A stretch of 64,000 nt of DNA from Natronosalvus hydrolyticus (lineage in GTDB: Archaea; Halobacteriota; Halobacteria; Halobacteriales; Natrialbaceae). Location: NCBI GenBank assembly GCA_025517525.1, contig JAOPJZ010000002.1, positions 248,001 to 312,000 on the forward strand. Direction: 5' to 3'. Shown one piece after another: positions 53,016 to 61,818 of the stretch (position 1 is the first letter of the stretch; each line of letters starts with the position of its first letter). A program made the position numbers and the translations under genes. Under the pieces are notes generated by a model that was not told the origin of the DNA, searched no databases, and saw nothing but the letters and a program-made list of their open reading frames with translations.

Positions 53016-53798
53016 ATGTCCTCGTCGATCGATCCGTCAAATGGAAAAAAGCGGATCCAGGCGGTGCAGACAACGCTCGAAATTCTCGATGCGTTACGAG
53101 CACACGGTGACGCTGGCGTCACGGAAATTTCGAAGGAAATTGGGGTGACGAAGGGAACGGTCTACAATCATCTGGCTACGCTCGAGGAGAACGATTACGT
53201 GTATAAAGACGCAAACGACAGGTACCAACTGGGATTGCGGTTCATCGACGTTGCCCATCACGCGAAATCTCGCATTCCGATCCTGGAACTCGCTCGAACG
53301 GAAGTGGACAAACTCGCCGAAAAGAGCGGGGAGATGGCACTATTCACCGTCGAAGAACATGGAATGGGTGTTTGTCTCTACGTGGCGTATGGGGAACAGG
53401 CTGTTCAGACCCCGCTGTACGTTGGTCACCGCAGTGAACTCCACCATACTGCCGTAGGGAAAGCCATTCTGGCCCACCTCGCAGACGAGCGCGTGGCGGA
53501 GATTATCGATAATCGAGGCCTCACGGAAATTACCGAACACACGATTACACAGAAGCAGGCGCTGCTCGAACAACTCGAGGACGTCAGAAAGCGTGGCATT
53601 GCGTTCAACAATCAGGAAACGATACACGGACTCGTCGGTGTCGGGGCTCCGATCAAGAACCAGCACGGAGAGGTTTTAGGTGCGTTAAGCATCATTGGCC
53701 CTTCGAGCCGAATGGACGAGGACAGACTGCAGCGCGAACTCCCGGACATGATCATGCGGAGCGTCAACGTTATCGAAATCAATTCGACGTCACTGTAA
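53016..53798 (+). CDS. IclR-family transcriptional regulator
   Basis: 260 residues. A winged helix-turn-helix (about 14-70) is plain in TLEILDALRAHGDAGVTEISKEIGVTKGTVYNHLATLEENDYV. The IclR effector domain follows with LYVGHRSELHHTAVGKAILAHL and the ligand loop GIAFNNQETIHGLVGVGAPI. Regulators of this family control sugar, aromatic and organic-acid catabolism. It stands at the head of the 53-63 kb catabolic stretch and probably regulates it and itself. A GTTTACCA element at 52968-52975 just upstream of its TATA box recurs at 57229-57236 in reverse. Confidence 0.93.
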   Translation: MSSSIDPSNGKKRIQAVQTTLEILDALRAHGDAGVTEISKEIGVTKGTVYNHLATLEENDYVYKDANDRYQLGLRFIDVAHHAKSRIPILELARTEVDKLAEKSGEMALFTVEEHGMGVCLYVAYGEQAVQTPLYVGHRSELHHTAVGKAILAHLADERVAEIIDNRGLTEITEHTITQKQALLEQLEDVRKRGIAFNNQETIHGLVGVGAPIKNQHGEVLGALSIIGPSSRMDEDRLQRELPDMIMRSVNVIEINSTSL

Positions 53799-54076
53799 GT
53801 TCGGTATCATCGTCGAACCGAGTTTCCTGTGGCGTCCTGGCCCGATATGCAGCGGCTGAGAAGAAATTGCGTAAGACTGTGCTACTGATTGTGGATCTGT
53901 GTTAGTGAACGGCGATCGGTAAAGACAGCGAACGCTTTGTCCGATTCAATGTGTATCCTGGTTCAAGCACGAACCCTGTCGCCAGCAATCATCACGTTTA
54001 CCTGTGTTAAACGGATTGCGGTAGCACACGGCACAGACTGGGAGTGGGTGTACCGAACACAAAAGCACACTGGGCG

Positions 54077-55096
54077 CTACAGTTTGAGGTGTTTTTTGGC
54101 GTTTTCGACGTAGAACTTCTCGAGCACATCACGAGGGAGATCTATCGCATCGACTGTCCAGTCACCCTGAATCGGTGTTGGATGTGGTATCCCCGCTTCG
54201 TCGGTCTCGAAGTAGTGCCAGTGGGCGTCGTAGAATTCCTCGACGTCCTCGTCCGTGGGATCGAACCCTTGTGGCGAACCGAGCATGATCGACTCCCTGA
54301 CACCGAGGTCGGTACCGAAGAGGATTCTATCCTGGAACTCGAGAAAGATGTCCCTGACGCGCTCTGCGTCGTGTCGACCGATTTCACCGAGACGTGCCGA
54401 GACATCGATAATGTAGTTCGGATTGTCGCGCATAACGTCTGCGACGTATTCCACTTCTTCTGCGGCACAACCGAAGTGAACACCAAGGAACTTGGTCTCA
54501 GGGTGTCGAGAGATGACCTTCTCGAGTTGGCGGATCAGTTCCCACCAGCCGTAGGGGTGTTTCTCCCGATCTCCCCACCACCAGTCGGGATTCTCCGACA
54601 GTTCCTCGTACCGTTCGTTCTCCGGAGTGAGTGGCCGGAAAAACGCCTTCGGATCGGCGATGTGGAACGCAACGACGACATCGAGTTCGGCTGCCTTTTC
54701 GAAAATCGGCGCGAGCCGCTCGTCATCGACGGGCACGATATCGCCGTCAGGGTTAGTGTATACCATCCCCATCCGCTTGTGAATCTTGAATCCGACGGCA
54801 CCGGCTTCGACGGCTTCTTCCATTCGCTCGAGTTCCCGTTCGATCCATCCCTCTTCTCCCAGGTCCTCGAAGTCGATTCCGCTAAACGCTGCAAACCTGT
54901 CGGGATACTCCGAAAAACCCTCGATAAGGGTTTCGAAACTCTCGCCCGTATGCGCTGAAATGTCGACCATCATCTCGAGGCCGTTCTGGTCCATAAACCG
55001 GACGGCGTCGTCCAGATAGTCGACACCGATATGCGTGTGCATATCGATAACCGGGTTCTCCCGTCGCCACGCGGCGTGGTTCGTCTCGATAGTCAT
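54077..55096 (-). CDS. Amidohydrolase_2 family protein, copy 1
   Basis: 339 residues. Metal-binding HxH (H20, H22) in VIDMHTHIG, GFKIHKRMGM, AFHIADPKAFF, LGVHFGCAAEEVEYVADVM and the final FGTDLG aspartate; the whole catalytic set of the amidohydrolase_2 branch is present. Members act as metal-dependent hydrolases or decarboxylases on small aromatic, lactone or sugar-acid substrates. It is about 60-70% alike by eye to the gene at 60500-61507, so a recent duplication with two related substrates is likely. It is divergent from the DMF-amidase-like gene. Confidence 0.9.
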   Translation of the reverse strand: MTIETNHAAWRRENPVIDMHTHIGVDYLDDAVRFMDQNGLEMMVDISAHTGESFETLIEGFSEYPDRFAAFSGIDFEDLGEEGWIERELERMEEAVEAGAVGFKIHKRMGMVYTNPDGDIVPVDDERLAPIFEKAAELDVVVAFHIADPKAFFRPLTPENERYEELSENPDWWWGDREKHPYGWWELIRQLEKVISRHPETKFLGVHFGCAAEEVEYVADVMRDNPNYIIDVSARLGEIGRHDAERVRDIFLEFQDRILFGTDLGVRESIMLGSPQGFDPTDEDVEEFYDAHWHYFETDEAGIPHPTPIQGDWTVDAIDLPRDVLEKFYVENAKKHLKL

Positions 55097-55348
55097 ACGC
55101 TGTGTCCTCCTGGATGTGATAGACCATGCTGTATCGGGCCTCTTCGCTGCCGATCACTGGTAATCGCTACAGTAATAGCTGGCATTTCCATATGGGAAGA
55201 TAACAATGGGCGGGTAACTTATACGTTTCTGTTGTGGGGAGAAGGTGACGAGAGAATACCAGAACCTGTTCATCAACATACTCACACAGCCAATAAATAC
55301 AGGGCTATCGGAATGAGTGTTAAGTCATCCCCGGCTAATTACTCTACA

Positions 55349-57154
55349 ATGGTTGAGGAATCTGTTCGTTCGAAGGCGCTCGTTCCACTGATAGCTGGGT
55401 TGCCGGGATGGAATCGCAAACATACCGACGTGCTCGAAAAGCACGATAGCGGGGGGCCACAAAACGAGAACGCTGGTAGCAGAACGGTAACCCGTTCACC
55501 GTTCAGGCACCTACCGTCTCTGGCGGCCGCCAACCGCTGGAGTCGCCGTGGCTGGCTCAAAGCTGGCTTGGGAGGGGTCGTCGCGACGAGCGGTTGTCTC
55601 TCGGTATCAGATGACTCATCGACAGGGGACGATAGTGACGATGAAGACCCGGGTTCCACCGACCAGCCCCCCGAGGATGATGAGCGTGACGACGAGTCAG
55701 ACGAGTCGGACATCGACGACCGCTCGGTCGTCATCGAGAACGAGCGAGAAGGACACGACGGCTGGCAACCACAACAATCACCGAGCGAGCGTCCTGCCGA
55801 TGTAACCCATCAAATCGATGGCTACACGTCTTCGACGAGCGTAGAGCCGGGTGGAACACTCGAGTTCGCCGTGAGCACCGATTCCGAGTGGCGATATCGT
55901 ATCGACGTTTATCGTCTCGGCTGGTACGATGGTGCGGGAGGGCGACTCGTAACAACCCTGCAGGCCTCTGAGGAGGGAACGAAAGGGCAGCGACAACCGG
56001 TCCCGGATCCCGATTCCGATACCGGTCGAGTGGCCTGTGACTGGGAGTACACCGATACCCTGGAAGTACCCGATGACTGGTTGAGTGGCCTGTACGTAGC
56101 TCGATTCGTGCTGTTGGATGGACCGGTTGAGGGAACGTCCACGGCACATCCGTTCGTCGTTCGGCCACATCCCGACAGGGAAGCAACGGGGCTGGTACAG
56201 CTTCCGCTGGCAACGGCACAGGCGTACAACGGATGGGGTGGCAAGAGCCTGTATGACCACACTAGCAATGGCACCCCCGCAAACGAAGTGTCACACGACC
56301 GACCGTACGTTAACGAGATAACCTTTCATCTTGGGTATGCAGTCCACCTGTTGCGCTTTCTCGAGCGCGAGGGATACGACGTTGCGTACGCCTGTGACTA
56401 CGACGTCCACCGGGCGCCGGACGTACTCGAGGCGTACGACGCCATCATCAGCGCAGGTCACGACGAATACTGGAGCCGAGAACAGCGCCTGGCCTTCGAA
56501 AGGGCCCGTGACAACGGCGTCAACCTCGGTTTTCTCGGGTCCAACATCGCCTACTGGCAGATTAGATACGACGACGATGGGCGATCGTACGTCTGTTACA
56601 AAGATACGGTCGAAGACGATCCGATACAGGACGAACGTCGGACCGGTCTGTTCCGAGATGTCGGGCTTCCCGAGTGTGAACTACAGGGAGTAATGGGTTG
56701 GGGTGCAGGTCTCTACAATTTCCCTGACTACGAGGTGACGGTCGAAGCTATGGACCATCCGTGGATGACTAACACCGGTTTCGAGGCAGGTGATACCATC
56801 GAGGCCGTCATTGGGCCCGAGTGGGATTGGATTCGAGACGACTGTCCCCTGCCTGGTGACCCGACGAACTTCTTCCACCACGAAGCGGGAAGTAGCGACC
56901 TCGACATTCATAAACCGGCTGATGCCGACGCCGTGACGTACACTGCCCCATCAGGAGCGACCGTCTTTAGTGCAGGGACTCTCGCGTACACACGGGCGAT
57001 CGATCCCGATCCAGATTGGGACATTTCGTGGCCATACGTCAGGGTCAAAGCGTATGCCCCCACTATCGCTACTCCGGATGAACGACTCCAGCAATTTACT
57101 CGGAATATGCTCGACGGGTATTTCCCTGGGGGCAATTCCTCATTCGAACAGTGA
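55349..57154 (+). CDS. N,N-dimethylformamidase-like protein (DMFA large-subunit C-terminal domain type), Tat lipoprotein
   Basis: 601 residues from the ATG at 55349; 55313 is possible, but a TATA-like AATAAATA near 55293-55300 lies too close to it. A Tat-type lipoprotein signal occurs unusually late: SRRGWLKAGLGGVVATSGC with twin Arg at 66-67 and lipobox cysteine C83, preceded by about 60 extra residues. After an acidic linker, the main domain has YRIDVYRLGWYDGAGG, LATAQAYNGWGGKSLYDH, ITFHLGYAVHLLRFLEREGYD, AIISAGHDEYWSREQR and NLGFLGSNIAYWQI, the landmarks of the C-terminal part of DMF amidase's large subunit. It should be exported and membrane-anchored. Most haloarchaeal members have no proven substrate. 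Confidence 0.82.
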   Translation: MVEESVRSKALVPLIAGLPGWNRKHTDVLEKHDSGGPQNENAGSRTVTRSPFRHLPSLAAANRWSRRGWLKAGLGGVVATSGCLSVSDDSSTGDDSDDEDPGSTDQPPEDDERDDESDESDIDDRSVVIENEREGHDGWQPQQSPSERPADVTHQIDGYTSSTSVEPGGTLEFAVSTDSEWRYRIDVYRLGWYDGAGGRLVTTLQASEEGTKGQRQPVPDPDSDTGRVACDWEYTDTLEVPDDWLSGLYVARFVLLDGPVEGTSTAHPFVVRPHPDREATGLVQLPLATAQAYNGWGGKSLYDHTSNGTPANEVSHDRPYVNEITFHLGYAVHLLRFLEREGYDVAYACDYDVHRAPDVLEAYDAIISAGHDEYWSREQRLAFERARDNGVNLGFLGSNIAYWQIRYDDDGRSYVCYKDTVEDDPIQDERRTGLFRDVGLPECELQGVMGWGAGLYNFPDYEVTVEAMDHPWMTNTGFEAGDTIEAVIGPEWDWIRDDCPLPGDPTNFFHHEAGSSDLDIHKPADADAVTYTAPSGATVFSAGTLAYTRAIDPDPDWDISWPYVRVKAYAPTIATPDERLQQFTRNMLDGYFPGGNSSFEQ

Positions 57155-57540
57155 GCCGTAACACGGAAACGATCGGAACGTGCAGCGGGGCCTCGGTAGA
57201 ATACGCCAACCAAGAAATCGTTTACTTCTGGTAAACTTATCACACATAAGATGGGAGGTGAAATCGCTTTCCAGACGTCCGCCAGCGAAGGAATGCACCG
57301 CTTCAGGAACGCGAAAGTCGATGCAGTGGCAGCATCCCATTACATCAATATGACTGTAACACCATTCTTCAGGCGTTTCCCCCAGGTAAACGTTTCTTGT
57401 TCGTTGTTCACATGGAGCGGTGTACGTCGATCACACATCGGTATATCCGTTATTTGAGATGGAGCAAAGGACCGCGTAGACGACATGAAACACATCAAAC
57501 CGAAAAGATAGTATAGCGGCTCAACGATGGTCAAGTGACG
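57155..57540. other. Intergenic region with two adjoining inverted repeats
   Basis: No clear gene; a 68-codon frame at 57251-57457 has no family features. GTTTAC-TTCTG-GTAAAC (57220-57236) is directly followed by CTTAT-CACAC-ATAAG (57236-57250). The 8-mer TGGTAAAC at 57229-57236 equals, in reverse, the GTTTACCA before the IclR TATA box. Confidence 0.45.
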
Positions 57541-58278
57541 ATGCACATAGTACGATTTAGGGATCCGTCCGGCTACGTCCGAACCGGCGAATTGACTGAT
57601 TCCGGTATCGAAGCTGGAAACACGGTGTACGATCAGGGGTCAATCACCCTGTTGCCACCGAGTGAGCCGACGAAAATCATCTGTCAAGCTGGTGGATACA
57701 TGGACCACCGAGAAGAATCTGGAATGGACGACATTCCAGAGCGACCGGAACTCTTCTTGAAGACGCCGAACTGCGTCGTCGGACACGGCGACGCCATCGA
57801 ACTCCCTCCCGGGCGAGACGTGGTTCACTTCGAAGCCGAATTCGGCATCATCATCGGTGAGCAGTGTCGCGATGTCTCCGAATCCGATGCCATGGATTTC
57901 GTTGCCGGCTTTACCTGCCTCAACGACGTCTCGAACCGCGACGATCAGGAGGAAGAGCGCAATTGGGTCCGAGGGAAAGCTTTCGACGCATCACTTCCGA
58001 TGGGACCAGTGCTTGCCACACCTGATGAGGTACCTTCGGATGCAACACTCGAACTCCGACTGAACGGTGAAACCAAGCAGGAAACGACTCGCGAACATAT
58101 GATATTCTCCGTCCCCGAACTCGTATCGGAAGTCTCCGAACTGATCACGCTCGAACCGGGTGACGTCATCGCTAGCGGAACGCCGTTCGGCCCCGATTCA
58201 CTAGCCGAGGGCGATATCGTCGAAGTGGAATTCGAAGGCGTCGGTATCCTGGAAAATCAGGTGACGACACGAGAATAG
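57541..58278 (+). CDS. Fumarylacetoacetate hydrolase (FAH) family protein
   Basis: 245 residues from the ATG at 57541 (a GTG six bases earlier is also in frame). The family's metal-binding region is HFEAEFGIIIGEQCRDV, with aspartate at CLNDVSNRD, and the closing half has GPVLATPDEVPSDATLELRLNGE, PGDVIASGTPFGPDSLAEGDIVEVEFEGVGIL. FAH enzymes cleave C-C bonds or decarboxylate/hydrate oxo-acids in aromatic and sugar-acid degradation. TAGTATAGC about 33 bp before the ATG may be its TATA box. It is likely regulated with the other genes of the IclR stretch. Confidence 0.92.
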   Translation: MHIVRFRDPSGYVRTGELTDSGIEAGNTVYDQGSITLLPPSEPTKIICQAGGYMDHREESGMDDIPERPELFLKTPNCVVGHGDAIELPPGRDVVHFEAEFGIIIGEQCRDVSESDAMDFVAGFTCLNDVSNRDDQEEERNWVRGKAFDASLPMGPVLATPDEVPSDATLELRLNGETKQETTREHMIFSVPELVSEVSELITLEPGDVIASGTPFGPDSLAEGDIVEVEFEGVGILENQVTTRE

Positions 58279-58397
58279 CCTCCTCGAAGACGAGGTTTCA
58301 TTCTTGGGTACCGGCCCCTGACTGCCCGCATACGAGAACTTCTGGTTGGACTGTAACTACCCGACAGGTTTATTCTGTCGGTAGCGAATTCTCCCCC

Positions 58398-58967
58398 ATG
58401 GTTATCGTCACGCTCGGGTGCCGCACGAGGACTCCACTCGAGGTGACACATCTCCGTGGCCGAGTTGACGTGAGCATCGAAACGTTCCGAGAAAACGATG
58501 CTCCGTGCCTTCTCTTTACGGGCGGCGTCACCCATCCGGCAGCACGGCAACCGGAGTGTGTGCTAATGAAAAACTACGCCGTTCGTTCAGGCACCAGTCC
58601 TGACCGCATTATCCTCGAGAACCGAGCACTCGACACAATCGGAAACGGGTACTTCAGCCGTCTACTCGTCGAGAACCTTCCCCGAACGACCGACCGAGTA
58701 ACGCTCGTCACATCCGACTATCACCTCGAGCGCGCGACGTATATTTTCGAACAGTGTTACGGTCCCGACTACGATATGCTCCCGATCCCCTACAGTGGGA
58801 CGCCACTTGAGACCGCCGGCCAAGAGACTCGTAGTCTCCGACAGGCGAAGTCGTTCTTCGACGGAATTACTCCCGGCGATATCGAGTCGATTGGGGAGCG
58901 ACTGATCGAAAATCACGACTATTACGATCACGGTCGAACTGTTTCACTCCCAATCGAAGGTGCATGA
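58398..58967 (+). CDS. YdcF-like (DUF218/ElyC) family protein
   Basis: 189 residues. Segments characteristic of the family are VIVTLGCRT, LLFTGGVTHP, SPDRIILENRALDTIGNGYFSRLLVEN and VTLVTSDYHLERATYIFEQCYG. Bacterial relatives act in envelope metabolism; here there is no membrane segment and the protein looks like a compact Rossmann-type domain. The function is not known in archaea. Close spacing to the FAH gene upstream (119 bp) and the ASST gene downstream suggests shared regulation only weakly. Confidence 0.8.
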   Translation: MVIVTLGCRTRTPLEVTHLRGRVDVSIETFRENDAPCLLFTGGVTHPAARQPECVLMKNYAVRSGTSPDRIILENRALDTIGNGYFSRLLVENLPRTTDRVTLVTSDYHLERATYIFEQCYGPDYDMLPIPYSGTPLETAGQETRSLRQAKSFFDGITPGDIESIGERLIENHDYYDHGRTVSLPIEGA

Positions 58968-59123
58968 GTTGTCGAGTCTCAACCGGACGCGGCTCTTGGG
59001 AGCGTAGAATTATATACCACAGACGAGAGGAACGAGTATGGTTGTCAAACCTCACAGTAATGGCGATGACCAGCGGGCACTGACTACGCTACTGACTCTC
59101 GAGAGGCCACTCGGAGTAGCACC

Positions 59124-60242
59124 ATGACTGACGATCTTCGGTACCACGATCCGAACCGTGCGTCCGATGGACTGACGTTGATCTCGTACATTTACAAAGA
59201 ACCCGACGATCCGGTCCACATTTATCTGGTTGACATGGACGGAACGGTAATCCACCAGTGGACGGTCGAAACGGCCCTGCAGTCCTACGCAAAACTCCTC
59301 CCGGATGGGAACCTGCTCTATCCGACCCGCGATCGGACCAATATACAGGAGGCAGGGATTCGCGAACTCGACCCCGAGAGCAACGTCGTCTGGTCGTACC
59401 ACTGCCGAATCGATCACGACATGCAGCTGGTGGGCGTACATGATCACAGCGCCCCCGATATTCCAGACGGGCACATGCTGTTACATACTCTCGACGATCA
59501 CATGGTTCCGGAGATTGCGCCGGAACTCGTCCGTAACCCCTACATCGTCGAGATCGATCGTGCGAAGGACCTCCACTGGGAGTGGCGCGGCGAGGACCAC
59601 TTCGACGAACTTCGTGAACAACTGTCGAGCGAAGACTGGGAATTCGTCAGGAATCGTATCGACACCAGATACGGATTCGACTGGGCACACAACAACACGC
59701 TTCAGGTCATCCCAGACAACGAAACCTACCGAAAAGAACTCGAGGGCGACGGTCCCGTTCGATTCGAACCCGGAAACATCGTCTTCTCCTATCGGAGCGT
59801 GGACGTTATCGGCGTCATTGACTACCCCAGTGGCGAAATCGTCTGGGCCTGGGGCCCCAGCGAACTGGATGGCCAGCACCTGCCGCACATGCTCGAGACC
59901 GGTAATCTGCTGGTCTTCGACAACGGGACCGAACGCGGGTGGTCACGGGTCATCGAGGTCGACCCGCTTACCGAGGAAATCGTCTGGGAGTACAGGGGCT
60001 CGCCAAAAGAGGACTTCTACAGTCCGGCGATATCGGGCGCACAGCGGCTTCCGAACGGCAACACGCTAGTTTGCTCCGGTGACCAGCGGTGGCTATTCGA
60101 GATCACGCCTGCGGGTGATCTCGTTTGGGAGTACGAAGAACCACTCCGAGAACAGAACCAGGGAAGCGATATGATCTACCGATGTCAACGATACTCACGC
60201 GAGTACTGTCAACCGCTTCTCGAGCGGATTTCGCACGAATGA
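59124..60242 (+). CDS. Arylsulfotransferase (ASST)-like beta-propeller protein, copy 2
   Basis: 372 residues with the same blade motifs as copy 1 at 839-1927: LLPDGNLLYPT, ELDPESNVVWSYH, DWAHNNTLQ (active-site-type His/Asn), MLETGNLLVFDNG, LTEEIVWEY and LPNGNTLV. Residues from NETYRKELEG to GQHLP are almost identical to copy 1, including a 53-bp stretch of identical DNA (59757-59809 equals 1454-1506). No signal peptide is visible. A 13-residue insertion after the VVWSYH segment (DHSAPDIPDGHML) is absent from copy 1. The adjacent amidohydrolase gene (60500-61507) faces it tail to tail. ASST chemistry is inferred from family membership. Confidence 0.87.
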   Translation: MTDDLRYHDPNRASDGLTLISYIYKEPDDPVHIYLVDMDGTVIHQWTVETALQSYAKLLPDGNLLYPTRDRTNIQEAGIRELDPESNVVWSYHCRIDHDMQLVGVHDHSAPDIPDGHMLLHTLDDHMVPEIAPELVRNPYIVEIDRAKDLHWEWRGEDHFDELREQLSSEDWEFVRNRIDTRYGFDWAHNNTLQVIPDNETYRKELEGDGPVRFEPGNIVFSYRSVDVIGVIDYPSGEIVWAWGPSELDGQHLPHMLETGNLLVFDNGTERGWSRVIEVDPLTEEIVWEYRGSPKEDFYSPAISGAQRLPNGNTLVCSGDQRWLFEITPAGDLVWEYEEPLREQNQGSDMIYRCQRYSREYCQPLLERISHE

Positions 60243-60356
60243 GACGGAATCGATAACCGGCCTCGACCCGCCCCGTTTCTACGACCCCATCGTCTCGAGC
60301 GTCTCGTTTCTACGACCCGGACTGCCTCGAGTGATCGGTTTCACCAGAGAACGTCT

Positions 60357-60439
60357 CACAGGGACCGTTGTAACAATTTATCGCCGAGCGCTCGCTACGG
60401 GTTTGACCCTCGGCGGTACGTGACTACAACGGTCCCTAT
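60357..60439 (+). repeat. MITE-like family 2, copy 4
   Basis: 83 bp with 13-bp terminal inverted repeats AGGGACCGTTGTA / TACAACGGTCCCT and an inner inverted repeat CGCCGAG / CTCGGCG. It aligns with copies at 43830, 44856 and 45792 through the GTTGTA end. It lies in the 257-bp gap between ASST copy 2 and the amidohydrolase. Confidence 0.75.
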
Positions 60440-60499
60440 CAAGTCACCCACGACTGGTATCATTCTGAATTTTCGAGGAGCAGTATCGTCGGCCGGTAC

Positions 60500-61507
60500 T
60501 TACAGCCCGAGATACCGTTCTGCGTTGGTCACGTAGAATTTCTCGAGGACGTCGCGAGGCAGGTCGATCGCATCGACCGTCCAGTCACCGACCCACGGTG
60601 TGGGGTGGTCGATATCTACGTCATCAGTTTCGAAGTACTGCCAGTGGGCGTCGTAAAACGTCTCGACGTCTTCGTCTGTCGGTTCGAATCCCTGAGGGAC
60701 GCCGAGCATGATCGGTTCGCGAACCGCCAGATCCGTCCCGAAGAGAATGCGATCCTGGAACTCGAGGAAGATATCTCGAACCATGTCTGCCCGCTGTGCC
60801 CCAAACCACGGAAGACGAGCAGAAACGTCGATAATGTAGTTTGGATTCTCCCGCATGACGTCAGCAACGTACCCAACTTCTTCCGCGGCACAGCCGAAAT
60901 GGACGCCCAGAAACGTCGTCTCAGGGTGCCGTTCGATCACTCGCTCGAGTTGTCGGATCAGTGCCCACCACTGATACGGATATTGTTCGCGGTCACCCCA
61001 CCACCACCCCTGTTCGACCCACTGTTCGTCCACCTCGTCGAGCGGTTCGAAAAACGATTTCGGGTCGGCGATGTGAAATGCAATGACCGTATCCAGTTCC
61101 TTCGCTTTATCGAACAACGGCGCGAGACGTTCGTCGTCCACGGCAACGAGTTCGCCATCCGCATCGCGGTACTCCATACCGAGTGCTTTGTGAATTTTGA
61201 ACCCGACGGCTCCGGCATCGACGTAGCGCTCCATGCGATCGAGTTCTCGATCGATCCAACCTGATTCACCGAGACCGTCGAAGTCGAACCCACCGAACGC
61301 GTCAAATCGATCCGGATATGACTCGATAGCATCCATTAGATCTTCGAACCGCTCACCGGTATTGGGTGTGATGTCGACTAGCTTTGTGATATTGTTTTGG
61401 TCCATGTACTCGAGTGCTTCCTCGAGGTAGTCGACGCCAAGGTGCGTATGCATATCGATGACACCGTTTTCGGTACGCCAATCGGCGTGAGTCGTTTCGA
61501 TGGTCAT
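60500..61507 (-). CDS. Amidohydrolase_2 family protein, copy 2
   Basis: 335 residues from the ATG at 61507; the longer in-frame start at 61630 lacks the family's N-terminus. All landmarks of copy 1 (54077-55096) recur in order: VIDMHTHLG (H20, H22), GFKIHKALGM, AFHIADPKSFF, LGVHFGCAAEEVGYVADVM, FGTDLA and DWTVDAIDLPRDVLEKFYVTNA. The C-terminus and WWWGDRE segments are near-identical between copies. The enzyme probably performs metal-dependent hydrolysis or decarboxylation in the cytoplasm. It is divergent from the alcohol dehydrogenase gene. Confidence 0.9.
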   Translation of the reverse strand: MTIETTHADWRTENGVIDMHTHLGVDYLEEALEYMDQNNITKLVDITPNTGERFEDLMDAIESYPDRFDAFGGFDFDGLGESGWIDRELDRMERYVDAGAVGFKIHKALGMEYRDADGELVAVDDERLAPLFDKAKELDTVIAFHIADPKSFFEPLDEVDEQWVEQGWWWGDREQYPYQWWALIRQLERVIERHPETTFLGVHFGCAAEEVGYVADVMRENPNYIIDVSARLPWFGAQRADMVRDIFLEFQDRILFGTDLAVREPIMLGVPQGFEPTDEDVETFYDAHWQYFETDDVDIDHPTPWVGDWTVDAIDLPRDVLEKFYVTNAERYLGL

Positions 61508-61760
61508 TACCACCACCCTCGGTAATCCGCTTTCGATAAACGAATTGGGTGGAACTGAACGAATCGTGAGTGCTGTCGCCACTGGTGGCTTCGCTTGTCG
61601 AAGTCCATGTGAGTCATGTGAACCCCCCACGTAATGAATTCATAGGTATCGAGTTACTGTCTGTGAACAGGAGTGCGTTCGTCAACCGACCCTATTGACT
61701 TGCTCGAAACGATAGTAGCCATTCCCGTCATAGGTGCTGAAGCATCTCCTGATACGTACG

Positions 61761-61767
61761 TTTAATA
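61761..61767 (+). promoter_or_regulatory. TATA-like box of the alcohol dehydrogenase gene
   Basis: TTTAATA lies about 52 bp before the ATG at 61819; the expected transcript start (near 61790) falls inside the inverted repeat 61771-61795. Confidence 0.45.
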
Positions 61768-61770
61768 AGG

Positions 61771-61795
61771 GTCCCTGCGAGTTGATCACAGGGAC
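61771..61795 (+). promoter_or_regulatory. Possible operator (inverted repeat) of the alcohol dehydrogenase gene
   Basis: Arms GTCCCTG (61771-61777) and CAGGGAC (61789-61795) with an 11-nt centre that contains TTGATCA. It covers the expected transcription start, so a repressor could act there. Confidence 0.35.
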
Positions 61796-61818
61796 AAACC
61801 GGCGTCCAATATGCACAC

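Larger units (their letters stand above)
61508..61818. other. Divergent promoter region of amidohydrolase copy 2 and the alcohol dehydrogenase
   Basis: No gene. It holds a TATA-like TTTAATA (61761-61767), an inverted repeat GTCCCTG...CAGGGAC (61771-61795) and a short match to a MITE family 1 end (61713-61723). Confidence 0.5.

Noticed and set aside
57251..57457. 68-codon frame after the double inverted repeat
   Set aside because: It starts directly behind the palindromes but has no haloarchaeal composition and no homologous features.
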